Below, in pieces: positions 1 through 5,410 of a stretch of DNA of 5,520 nucleotides. Under the pieces are notes generated by a model that was given only the letters and a program-made list of their open reading frames with translations, ran no database searches and was not told the DNA's origin. Origin of the DNA: Paracoccaceae bacterium. GTDB lineage: Bacteria; Pseudomonadota; Alphaproteobacteria; Rhodobacterales; Rhodobacteraceae. Location of the stretch: assembly GCA_030625695.1 (NCBI GenBank), contig DAOUQK010000253.1, positions 1-5,520 on the forward strand, given 5' to 3'. The number at the start of each line of letters is the position of its first letter. The first letter of the stretch is position 1. The translations under genes and the position numbers were made by a program.

Positions 1-335
1 TCGGTCGACTCCGGGCTGTTTTCAAACTGCGCGATCAACCCCTTTGGGCCTTTGGAAAAGGTCCAGCATTGCGGGTCTGTCTGGTTTTCATAGATAAAGC
101 AGATGTGGCCCTGGTCTTCGTACCAGACTCCGTCTTTGCAATCACCATCCAAAAACGACCAGATCACCCGACGCCCGTCCAGATACCGTTCAACGCCATA
201 AGGCTTGCCTTCGTGGCCGTAATAAAGCGTTTTGCCGCGTGTATAGGCGTCAAATCCTTCTGCTGTCAGGGCTTGTTGGGCTGTGGCGGTCTGGGTCACG
301 CAAAGGAACATCAAAAATATGGGAATCATTTTCAT
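1..335 (-). CDS. Small exported Cys/Trp-rich protein of unknown function (partial, 3' end beyond left edge)
   Basis: Reading the minus strand from the ATG at 335-333 gives 111 codons without a stop up to the window edge, so the C-terminus is missing. Residues 1-19 look like a Sec signal peptide: Lys2, a hydrophobic core IPIFLMFLCV, then Ala17-Thr-Ala19 before Gln20, a good signal peptidase I site. The mature part is polar and aromatic, with three cysteines (66, 79, 90) and tryptophans at 59, 71 and 91. It carries the stretches YYGHEGKPYGVERYLDGRR (38-56) and DGDCKDGVWYED (63-74). I know similar small exported proteins from Rhodobacteraceae only as hypothetical, and I can assign no function. 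It lies 42 bases downstream of alkB on the same strand with no clear terminator between, so it may be co-transcribed. There is no strong Shine-Dalgarno; the second ATG at residue 3 is an alternative start. Confidence 0.8.
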   Translation of the reverse strand, partial: MKMIPIFLMFLCVTQTATAQQALTAEGFDAYTRGKTLYYGHEGKPYGVERYLDGRRVIWSFLDGDCKDGVWYEDQGHICFIYENQTDPQCWTFSKGPKGLIAQFENSPEST

Positions 336-377
336 GCACCAATAATGACAGATCACGGATCATCGTACCACTGTCGT

Positions 378-1418
378 TCAGTTTGGGGTGGCAACTGTCT
401 GCCAACGGGCAACCCGCGGGTCCATAATTGCCCTCCAAAGCGGTGGGATCAACGCGACGGCCGCCATTCCCGGCAAGGAGGATGGCAACATTGGCATCAC
501 GTCCGTGTCCAGCCGAAGTTCGGGAAATACGCGTGAAGGGTGCATGTGATGGTCCGAATGACGCGGCGCGTTCAGCATCATGAACGAAGAATACCAGTGC
601 GACGCATTCCAGCTGTGCTGCAGCCCGGCGGGTTCGGGTGTTCCGTTTTCGTCAACTGTGCGGCGAAGTCCGTAATGCTGGATATAATCAGCCAACAGCA
701 GTTGCATCTGGGCATAGCCCGCCAGCACTATATATACGGCAACCCCGGCCAGGCCAGCCAGCATCCAAGCCAGCCAAAGCGCGATAATGGCACCGGCGAC
801 ATAGCCAACATAGGGGTGCGACCGGGCCACAGGACGGACGGTCATGCGCGCCCGCGCTGCGGTTTCGGCCCGCAAGCCCGCCCGAAATGACCCGATCCAT
901 GCGCGTGGCCAAAAGGCGTAAAACCCCCGTCCCAAAGGGGCCGAATTGGGGTCATCCGGGGTGGCCACATGCACATGGTGCACTTTGGGATGGGCCGAGG
1001 CGTGATGCCCGAACAATATCGAGATATAGATCGCAATGCCCAACCGCCGCAGCCAACGGTCAGATGCGTGGATCAATTCATGCGCATTGGAATTGGACAC
1101 CTGCCCGAAAAACACGCCAAGTGCGACCGTTAAAGCCAGCGTTTGGATAACGTTCAGATTGTCAGAGGTGGCAATGGTGCGGACCCCAACCAGCAACAGG
1201 GTGAAATGCACAAACCCCAGAATAACCGCCAGTTGGCGGGCGAATTTGTCGGCTTTGCCGCCTTCCGTCATGTTGGGATCAATACGGGGCAGACGGTCGG
1301 CCAAGGTCACAAAAACAGTGATACAGGCCAGAGCGCCCCAGGCCCACATCCCACCCATCACGCAGGCCATCAGCAAAATGGCAGCGGGAGTCAGGCTGGC
1401 GATTGCAAACCAATACAT
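378..1418 (-). CDS. alkB: AlkB-like membrane di-iron alkane 1-monooxygenase / fatty acid desaturase superfamily
   Basis: This 346-residue integral membrane protein has the histidine boxes of the AlkB/desaturase di-iron family: HELIH at 113-117, HPKVHH at 143-148 followed by VATPDDPNSAPLG, and HSDHH at 287-291. It also has the AlkB-type QHYG at 247-250. Hydrophobic helices lie near 3-25, 28-40, 63-80, 90-106 and 205-236. The C-terminal LPGMAAVALIPPLWRAIMDP is typical of AlkB. The family hydroxylates the terminal carbon of medium or long alkanes in the inner membrane, using electrons from rubredoxin and rubredoxin reductase; neither is present here. The second box reads AH...VHH where the Pseudomonas-type box has EH...GHH, so the substrate may differ. 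I chose ATG 1418 because GAGG sits 5 bases upstream and the protein then begins directly in a membrane helix. An in-frame TTG at 1499 and an ATG at 1475 would add 27 or 19 non-conserved-looking residues. Confidence 0.88.
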   Translation of the reverse strand: MYWFAIASLTPAAILLMACVMGGMWAWGALACITVFVTLADRLPRIDPNMTEGGKADKFARQLAVILGFVHFTLLLVGVRTIATSDNLNVIQTLALTVALGVFFGQVSNSNAHELIHASDRWLRRLGIAIYISILFGHHASAHPKVHHVHVATPDDPNSAPLGRGFYAFWPRAWIGSFRAGLRAETAARARMTVRPVARSHPYVGYVAGAIIALWLAWMLAGLAGVAVYIVLAGYAQMQLLLADYIQHYGLRRTVDENGTPEPAGLQHSWNASHWYSSFMMLNAPRHSDHHMHPSRVFPELRLDTDVMPMLPSSLPGMAAVALIPPLWRAIMDPRVARWQTVATPN

Positions 1419-1423
1419 GGAAA

Positions 1424-1427
1424 CCTC
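1424..1427 (-). promoter_or_regulatory. Ribosome binding site for the alkB-like gene
   Basis: GAGG on the minus strand lies five bases before ATG 1418-1416. It decides the start in favour of this codon over the upstream in-frame TTG 1499 and ATG 1475, neither of which has a comparable site at good spacing. Confidence 0.6.
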
Positions 1428-1470
1428 GGGGGTGACCGTGGGGCGGGTCGTGGAAAGATAAGGGCGGGGC

Positions 1471-1499
1471 AACATCGCCAATTTCCGGCGTCCTGTCAA
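1471..1499 (-). promoter_or_regulatory. Possible sigma70-type promoter for the alkB-like gene
   Basis: The minus strand shows a perfect TTGACA (-35) at 1499-1494, then 17 bases, then GATGTT at 1476-1471, which matches three of six -10 consensus positions. Transcription would start near 1465, leaving a leader of about 45 bases before ATG 1418. This agrees with the later start codon. The -10 is weak, so the call is tentative. Confidence 0.35.
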
Positions 1500-1590
1500 A
1501 CCGCTGAGTTTTTTACTGCCTTTAGGGGATGTAAGGCGATAGTAAACTGCAAACCACTTTCAGAATGTTAACGAAACGTCGACCCACGCC

Positions 1591-1598
1591 AGGAAAGG
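1591..1598 (+). promoter_or_regulatory. Ribosome binding site for the YhhN-family gene
   Basis: AGGAAAGG lies eight bases upstream of ATG 1607. The alternative ATG at 1565 has no purine-rich site before it, so this site favours 1607. Confidence 0.55.
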
Positions 1599-1606
1599 TT
1601 CTTTTG

Positions 1607-2245
1607 ATGACACCAGTTCTGGCGCTCGCCGCCCTTTGTGCTCTGGCTTATCTGTCGCTTGCAGCGCGCCCGGTAAGCGGGGTGCGATCAATCATCAAAA
1701 CCTTGGCCGTGGGACTATTGGCCGTTGCGGCGGCGATGATGGGCGTGCCGGATGCGCTGGTGGCAGGATTGGCGTTATGTGCCTTGGGTGACTGGTTGTT
1801 GTCGCGCGGATCACAAGCGACATTCAAGGCCGGTATTGTCGCATTTGCGCTTGGGCATCTGGCTTATGCCGGGTTGTTCCTGACCCATCCGCTGGCCGAT
1901 GTGGTCTGGCTGATCCAGGCCCCACAAATATGGTTGGCGGTCGGCGTTCTGGCGACAACACTGATCGTTGCAAATGTCCTGTTGCGTCGGGCGGGGGCGA
2001 TGAAATACCCGGTTCTGGGGTATATTCCGGTGCTATTGGGCATGACCTATGCGGCCCTTGGTCTGGCAAATGGCGGTTTGGTTTGGGTACTACCGTCCGC
2101 CATCGCCTTTGTCCTGTCCGATCTGGCGTTGGGGATCGAGATGTTTGTCCTGCCAATGGGACACGCAGCACTACGGTTCACACCGTATCTTATCTGGCCC
2201 CTTTACTGGGGCGCTCAGGTCGGATTTCTGGCGGCGTTTATCTGA
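1607..2245 (+). CDS. YhhN/TMEM86-family membrane protein, putative lysoplasmalogenase
   Basis: The protein has 212 residues, close to the usual length of just over 200 for this family, and is almost wholly hydrophobic with about seven or eight membrane helices. Family-typical signatures are visible in order: LALCALGDWLLSR at 55-67 with Asp62, FALGHLAYAGLF at 80-91, and FVLSDLALGIEMF at 168-180 with Asp172. In animals, TMEM86B of this family hydrolyses the vinyl-ether bond of lysoplasmalogens. For most bacterial members, including E. coli YhhN, the physiological role is not settled, so the enzymatic name is inference. It is divergent from alkB, with about 190 bases between the two chosen start codons, and lies 66 bases upstream of ftsY on the same strand, so read-through into ftsY is possible. 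ATG 1565 would add 14 residues containing the basic stretch KRRPTPGK; ATG 1607 is preferred because of its Shine-Dalgarno. Confidence 0.85.
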   Translation: MTPVLALAALCALAYLSLAARPVSGVRSIIKTLAVGLLAVAAAMMGVPDALVAGLALCALGDWLLSRGSQATFKAGIVAFALGHLAYAGLFLTHPLADVVWLIQAPQIWLAVGVLATTLIVANVLLRRAGAMKYPVLGYIPVLLGMTYAALGLANGGLVWVLPSAIAFVLSDLALGIEMFVLPMGHAALRFTPYLIWPLYWGAQVGFLAAFI

Positions 2246-2302
2246 GCCTTTGCAACCCGACCCATTCCGCATTAGGTGATTGCCAACCAGGCAGAACGAT
2301 CA

Positions 2303-2306
2303 GAGG
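2303..2306 (+). promoter_or_regulatory. Ribosome binding site for ftsY
   Basis: GAGG five bases before ATG 2312 fixes this as the ftsY start, rather than the in-frame GTG at 2276. The resulting N-terminus, MAFFKKLKDRLF, is the usual one for alphaproteobacterial FtsY. Confidence 0.6.
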
Positions 2307-2311
2307 CATCA

Positions 2312-3481
2312 ATGGCGTTTTTTAAAAAGCTCAAAGACCGGTTGTTCCGGTCGTCTTCGAAAATCGAAGAAGGGTTGGATGCCATTGTCGAAGACGGCGG
2401 GGTTGTCGAAGACGGCGGGGTTGAAGATACGGTCACGCCTGAGCCTGCGCCTGAAGTCGTTGAACCGGGGCCGGTGCCTGCCCCAGAACCTGAACCTGAG
2501 CTTACCCCCGAACTTGAACCCGAACCTGAACTCAAGCCACTGCCGACACCTGAGGCCCCAGAATCGCCCCCCTCGCCAGAGTCTAAGAAATCACCGGGTC
2601 TTATTGGTCGATTGTTTGGGCGCTCCGAAGCCAAAACAGCCCTGCGTCGCACCCTTGACGACGATATGCTGGAACAGCTGGAAGAGCTGTTGATCACCAC
2701 CGACATGGGGGTCGATACGGCCCTTCGGGTCACCGCCAACATGGCCGAAGGCAATTTTGGCAGGAAACTGTCGACTCATGAAATCAAAACCCTGTTGGCC
2801 CGCGAAATCACCCGCATTATGGAACCGGTGGCCCGCCCCATGCCGCTTTACCCGAAACGTCCGCAGGTGGTTCTGGTGGTGGGGGTCAACGGCTCGGGTA
2901 AGACCACGACGATTGGTAAACTGGCCAGCCAGTTCCGCGCTGCTGGCAAGTCGGTAATGATTGCCGCAGGTGACACATTCCGCGCCGCCGCCGTCGAACA
3001 GTTGCAGGTCTGGGGTGAGCGGGCCGGCGTGCCGGTGATGACCGCCCCCGAAGGGTCGGACCCGGCCAGCCTGGCGTATGACGCGATGGTCCGGGCGCAA
3101 GAAGAGGGCACCGACCTGTTGATGATCGACACAGCGGGGCGGTTGCAAAATCGCGCCGACCTGATGGAGGAATTGGCCAAGATTGTCCGGGTGATCCGCA
3201 AGAAGGACGAAACTGCGCCGCATAATACGCTGTTGGTTCTGGATGCCACGACGGGGCAGAACGCCCTTAATCAGGTGGATGTGTTCAGCAAGATTTCCGA
3301 TGTGTCAGGTCTGGTGATGACCAAACTGGACGGCACCGCGCGCGGCGGCGTTCTGGTGGCGCTGGCCGACCGGTTTGGCCTGCCGATCCATGCCATTGGT
3401 GTGGGCGAACAGATCGACGATCTGGCGCCATTTGATCCCGATGAATTTGCCGCAGCCCTTACTGGGCTGGACCTGGAATAG
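2312..3481 (+). CDS. ftsY: Signal recognition particle receptor FtsY
   Basis: FtsY is the SRP-type GTPase that docks SRP-ribosome complexes (Ffh plus 4.5S RNA) at the inner membrane and hands nascent membrane proteins to SecYEG. The protein has 389 residues. Residues 1-15 (MAFFKKLKDRLFRSS) form a basic amphipathic membrane-targeting helix. Residues 20-91 are the acidic A region, Pro/Glu-rich from 43. A second basic amphipathic segment, SPGLIGRLFGRSEAK at 94-108, marks the A/N boundary. The N and G domains follow, with all GTPase motifs intact: G1 GVNGSGKTT 191-199, the SRP-GTPase DTFRAAAVEQL 221-231, G3 DTAGR 273-277, G4 TKLD 337-340 continuing as GTARGG, and the closing GVGE 363-366. The conserved LDATTGQN is at 310-317. 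The C-terminal DLAPFDPDEFAAAL is normal, so the gene is complete. The only oddity is an exact 18-base tandem duplication in the acidic arm. Confidence 0.98.
   Translation: MAFFKKLKDRLFRSSSKIEEGLDAIVEDGGVVEDGGVEDTVTPEPAPEVVEPGPVPAPEPEPELTPELEPEPELKPLPTPEAPESPPSPESKKSPGLIGRLFGRSEAKTALRRTLDDDMLEQLEELLITTDMGVDTALRVTANMAEGNFGRKLSTHEIKTLLAREITRIMEPVARPMPLYPKRPQVVLVVGVNGSGKTTTIGKLASQFRAAGKSVMIAAGDTFRAAAVEQLQVWGERAGVPVMTAPEGSDPASLAYDAMVRAQEEGTDLLMIDTAGRLQNRADLMEELAKIVRVIRKKDETAPHNTLLVLDATTGQNALNQVDVFSKISDVSGLVMTKLDGTARGGVLVALADRFGLPIHAIGVGEQIDDLAPFDPDEFAAALTGLDLE
2387..2422 (+). repeat. Exact 18-bp tandem duplication inside ftsY
   Basis: GTCGAAGACGGCGGGGTT occurs twice back to back, at 2387-2404 and 2405-2422, encoding the hexapeptide VEDGGV twice (residues 26-37). 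The unit is in frame and lies in the poorly conserved acidic A region, so it changes only linker length. Identity at every base suggests a recent duplication, for example by replication slippage. Confidence 0.9.
2438..2584 (+). repeat. Degenerate Pro/Glu-coding repeat in ftsY
   Basis: Residues 43-91 of FtsY are dominated by alternating proline and glutamate, for example EPEPELTPELEPEPEL, encoded by imperfect repeats of CCTGAA/CCCGAA-type hexamers. This should be an extended, acidic, disordered arm. Low-complexity sequence of this type is common in FtsY A domains and varies in length between relatives. Confidence 0.7.
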
Positions 3482-3616
3482 GCACGGTTTCCAAGCGATG
3501 AATGGCTTGTTCGCGAGGACCGGTCGCCAGCGACACCTTCGAAAGCCTTGATCTGAATCATGGCATAGTCCGGGGTTCCGGAGCAGTTTGAATGAAAGAC
3601 TGTAAATGAGGTTAAC
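3482..3616. other. Intergenic region between ftsY and the cytochrome pair
   Basis: These 135 bases carry no convincing gene. Two small perfect inverted repeats are present: CAAGC/GCTTG with an 8-base loop (3492-3509) and TCCGG/CCGGA with a GGTT loop (3569-3582). Neither is followed by a T run, so they are at most weak terminator candidates for ftsY. The last 30 bases are A/T-richer (TGTAAAT at 3601-3607) and may contain the cytochrome promoter, but I see no -35/-10 pair good enough to call. Confidence 0.5.
3608..3611 (+). promoter_or_regulatory. Ribosome binding site for the first cytochrome c
   Basis: GAGG lies five bases before ATG 3617. The codon it selects begins a complete signal peptide. 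Confidence 0.55.
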
Positions 3617-4021
3617 ATGAGCTGTGTTCGAAAAATTATTGCTTTAGTACTGATATGTGCCGCGGGTCCGGCATTGGCACAGGACGCCGATTCAGGGGGT
3701 GAAATTTACCAGAATCATTGCGCCGTGTGCCATGGGATCGAGGCAACGGGGCAGGGGCCGATGGCAGGTGTTTTGCTGATCAAACCGGTCAATTTGCGTC
3801 GCCTCACAAGTGATAATGGCGGGGTATTTCCAACTGAACGGGTGGTCAAGCGGATCGACGGGCGTGACGCGCTGGTCAGCCATGGCAGTCCGATGCCGGT
3901 TTATGGCCGTTTTTTTGAAGGTAACGATGTTGCAATCAAGACGCCAAGCGGCCAACCTGTGTTGACCAGCAAACCAATTGCCGACCTGCTGGTGTATCTG
4001 CAATCGTTGCAGACCAACTGA
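3617..4021 (+). CDS. Small periplasmic class I c-type cytochrome
   Basis: This is a 134-residue monoheme cytochrome c precursor. Residues 1-21 are a Sec signal peptide (Arg5, Lys6, a hydrophobic core, then ALA at 19-21 before Gln22), so the mature protein is periplasmic. The heme site is CAVCH at 35-39, with Cys35 and Cys38 bound covalently and His39 as proximal ligand. The likely distal ligand is Met93 in SPMPVYG. The role is electron transfer; the donor and acceptor cannot be read from the sequence, and no oxidase or dehydrogenase gene is adjacent. It lies 11 bases upstream of a second cytochrome of the same length and motif order, almost certainly in one transcript. Cys13 in the signal peptide is preceded by LVLI, which does not make a normal lipobox, so I treat this as soluble. 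Confidence 0.9.
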   Translation: MSCVRKIIALVLICAAGPALAQDADSGGEIYQNHCAVCHGIEATGQGPMAGVLLIKPVNLRRLTSDNGGVFPTERVVKRIDGRDALVSHGSPMPVYGRFFEGNDVAIKTPSGQPVLTSKPIADLLVYLQSLQTN

Positions 4022-4032
4022 AAGGGAAACTC

Positions 4033-4437
4033 ATGCGGTTCATTGCCTTGTCGACACTGCCGATCATCGCTTTTGTAGCCGCCTGCGTCGTCAACAACAA
4101 CATGCCGGAACCGCCGGAAGGTGCGGCTATTTTTGCCGATAATTGCACCGCCTGCCATGGCTATCGCGCCACCGGGAACGAACCCCTTGTGGGCGGTCAA
4201 ATCGCCCCGGATCTGACCCGGATCGAGGAACGCAGCGATGGCGTCTTTCCCCGTGCCCAGGTGCTAAGCCAGATCGACGGGTACGGGCGCGGCAAAGTCC
4301 CGGCCGAGGTTATGCCGCAGTTCGGAACTTTGCTGCAAGGTGATCTGGTGCCGGTCGAGGTTGATGGTGTGCTGACCCCGACACCGCGCCCTTTGGCAGC
4401 TTTGCTGACCTATCTTGAAAGCATTCAGGTTCCCTAG
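4033..4437 (+). CDS. Lipoprotein-type class I c-type cytochrome, paralogue of the upstream gene
   Basis: This is a 134-residue monoheme cytochrome c. The N-terminus MRFIALSTLPIIAFVAAC is a lipoprotein signal with lipobox VAAC, so Cys18 is probably lipidated after signal peptidase II cleavage and the protein membrane-anchored. A short flexible linker (NNNMPEPPEG) follows. The heme site is CTACH at 38-42, and the likely distal Met94 lies in EVMPQFG. It shares GVFP, then IDG, then the MPx(Y/F)G motif and a C-terminal LL.YL.S.Q pattern, in order, with the preceding cytochrome, so the two derive from one duplication. AAGGGA lies five bases before the ATG, in the 11-base gap after the upstream stop. 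A natural guess is that the anchored protein passes electrons to or from the soluble one; this is inference. The stop codon is 12 bases from the stop of the convergent gene. Confidence 0.9.
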   Translation: MRFIALSTLPIIAFVAACVVNNNMPEPPEGAAIFADNCTACHGYRATGNEPLVGGQIAPDLTRIEERSDGVFPRAQVLSQIDGYGRGKVPAEVMPQFGTLLQGDLVPVEVDGVLTPTPRPLAALLTYLESIQVP

Positions 4438-4450
4438 GCGCGAAACGCCT
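4436..4450. terminator. Short hairpin at the convergent gene junction, possible bidirectional terminator
   Basis: AGGCG, loop CGAAA, CGCCT forms a perfect 5-bp stem lying between and touching the two convergent stop codons (TAG 4435-4437 on plus, TAA 4452-4450 on minus). Position suits a shared terminator, but the stem is short and neither strand has a following T run, so efficient intrinsic termination is doubtful. Confidence 0.3.
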
Positions 4451-5136
4451 TAAGTACAGATCCCGCCCAGTTCCGCGCCTTTCCACGGCAGGTACACATC
4501 CCATTCCCGTTTGCCGTTGCGGGGCAAATCAGCCACCGGAAACGCGCCCTTTAACATGGCATGCAGCCGCTTGGTCCGCCCCGCTGCCGGGGCCAGAGCG
4601 CGACAGCAGACATATTCTTCGACAATCGCGCCTTGCTGTTCATAGCCATAGTTAAGAAACTTCGGCGCCTCGCTCAGATCAAACAGATAAGGATCGTCGC
4701 TGCGGGAATGTTCAGCGACGGCACGCAGGGGGTGATAGCCGGTGCGACTGCGATTCTGCCATTGCCAGACATGGGTCAGTTCATGTGCTACCAGCATTGC
4801 CTCAACCAAATAAAGCCGCTTGGGAAAGGTCGGCAGGTAGTTTTCGACATACCAGTCCTTGGTGAACAGCACCTTATTGAACAAGGTCATCGCCGCCGGT
4901 TTCACGGTTACAACTTCGCCCCGCGAAGGCGGTAAAATCCGTTCCCGGCAACTGACCCGTGGGCGTGCTTTGCGTCGATAGGTAACACTGGCCAGGGGCG
5001 CGCCTTTGATCAGGCGCACCCGACTCACGTCAAGTTGATCACCTTGTATAAGCGCGATAAATTCCTGTTCGGTGGGGGAAAGGGGGCGGCCACAGTCGGC
5101 CAGCAGGGTCAGTATCAAAAGGGCGCGCAAGATCAT
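4450..5136 (-). CDS. Putative exported HExxH metallopeptidase-like protein of unknown function
   Basis: This 228-residue protein has a short hydrophobic N-terminus, MILRALLILTLLADCG, that acts as an export signal. LADC at 12-15 resembles a lipobox, but Asp at -1 is unusual, so lipidation at Cys15 is uncertain. The core has EAMLVAHELTHVWQWQNRS at 112-130, with HELTH at 118-122 matching the zinc-binding HExxH pattern of metallopeptidases. Downstream, YEQQGAIVEEYVCCRAL at 165-181 offers acidic residues (Glu166, Glu173, Glu174) that could be a third metal ligand, as in gluzincins; that is inference. Other features are CRERILPP at 63-70 and paired cysteines at 177-178. I recall this protein as a conserved hypothetical of Rhodobacteraceae and know no tested function. 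It converges on the cytochrome pair and has no same-strand partner close by. ATG 5136 has no strong Shine-Dalgarno. Confidence 0.82.
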   Translation of the reverse strand: MILRALLILTLLADCGRPLSPTEQEFIALIQGDQLDVSRVRLIKGAPLASVTYRRKARPRVSCRERILPPSRGEVVTVKPAAMTLFNKVLFTKDWYVENYLPTFPKRLYLVEAMLVAHELTHVWQWQNRSRTGYHPLRAVAEHSRSDDPYLFDLSEAPKFLNYGYEQQGAIVEEYVCCRALAPAAGRTKRLHAMLKGAFPVADLPRNGKREWDVYLPWKGAELGGICT

Positions 5137-5394
5137 GGCGCGACGTTACCGCGCGGTTCGGCGGAACGGTAGGGGGTGGCGTGAACAGGTCGGAAATTTA
5201 TTGTGATGATGTTGTTTCAAGGCCGTTTGATCTTAACTCCAGATGCGGCAGGATGTCGGTGATTTCAATCTCCGTCAAATTGAGTTGGGGTTCGACTGTG
5301 GCGAGGCGACCAAAATCGTCGCTTGGTCCTGTTGGGTGCCAAACTTGTTGGTGGCGGAATGGTTGGTGCGACGGCAGGCCAGTCCCGATGCCTC
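5137..5394. other. Stretch without a confident gene
   Basis: These 258 bases lie between the start of the HExxH gene and the stop of the partial gene at the right edge. Overlapping open frames exist on both strands, but none has a Shine-Dalgarno or a recognisable domain. The best is a 55-codon plus-strand frame, 5243-5410, listed separately. Promoters for the HExxH gene presumably lie here, though I see no strong -35/-10 pair. Confidence 0.5.
5147..5171. promoter_or_regulatory. Interrupted inverted repeat upstream of the HExxH gene
   Basis: TACC (5147-5150) pairs with GGTA (5168-5171), and GTTC (5156-5159) pairs with GAAC (5164-5167). The result is an 8-bp stem with a 4-base loop and a 5-base bulge, starting 10 bases upstream of ATG 5136. 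It could be a leader hairpin or a protein-binding site, or chance in G+C-rich sequence. Confidence 0.2.
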
Positions 5395-5410
5395 TCAGAT
5401 TGCCGCGTAA
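5243..5410 (+). CDS. Doubtful small ORF, 55 codons
   Basis: ATG 5243 to the double stop TAATAA at 5408-5413 encodes 55 residues that look protein-like: NLRQIELGFDCGEATKIV, then WSCWVPNLLVAEWLVRR, in the middle, and a polar tail. Third codon positions are mostly G or C, as in the real genes here. Against it, no Shine-Dalgarno precedes the ATG, I recognise no family, and the 3' end overlaps the minus-strand gene by 16 bases. It may be a real small protein, a gene fragment, or chance. Confidence 0.2.
   Translation: MRQDVGDFNLRQIELGFDCGEATKIVAWSCWVPNLLVAEWLVRRQASPDASQIAA

Noticed and set aside
69..536. 155-codon plus-strand open frame
   Set aside because: It lies antisense to the exported protein at the left edge and to the 3' end of alkB, both of which have recognisable protein features, and its own product shows no domain.
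1036..1571. Two overlapping plus-strand open frames (1036-1461 and 1143-1571) antisense to alkB
   Set aside because: Their products have no domain or signal, and the opposite strand encodes the AlkB histidine boxes. They are shadows.
2272..2754. 160-codon minus-strand open frame encoding a long Ser/Gly-rich protein
   Set aside because: The Ser/Gly run is only the reverse complement of the Pro/Glu-coding repeat of ftsY.
2591..3223. 210-codon minus-strand open frame inside ftsY
   Set aside because: It is antisense to the intact GTPase domain, its product resembles no family, and it lacks a supporting Shine-Dalgarno.
3569..3582. TCCGG-GGTT-CCGGA hairpin as an ftsY terminator
   Set aside because: The stem is only 5 bp with no T run after it. 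I noted it in the intergenic description but do not call it a terminator.
3271..3618. 115-codon minus-strand open frame crossing from the cytochrome leader into ftsY
   Set aside because: Most of it is antisense to the conserved FtsY C-terminus and its product has no recognisable feature.
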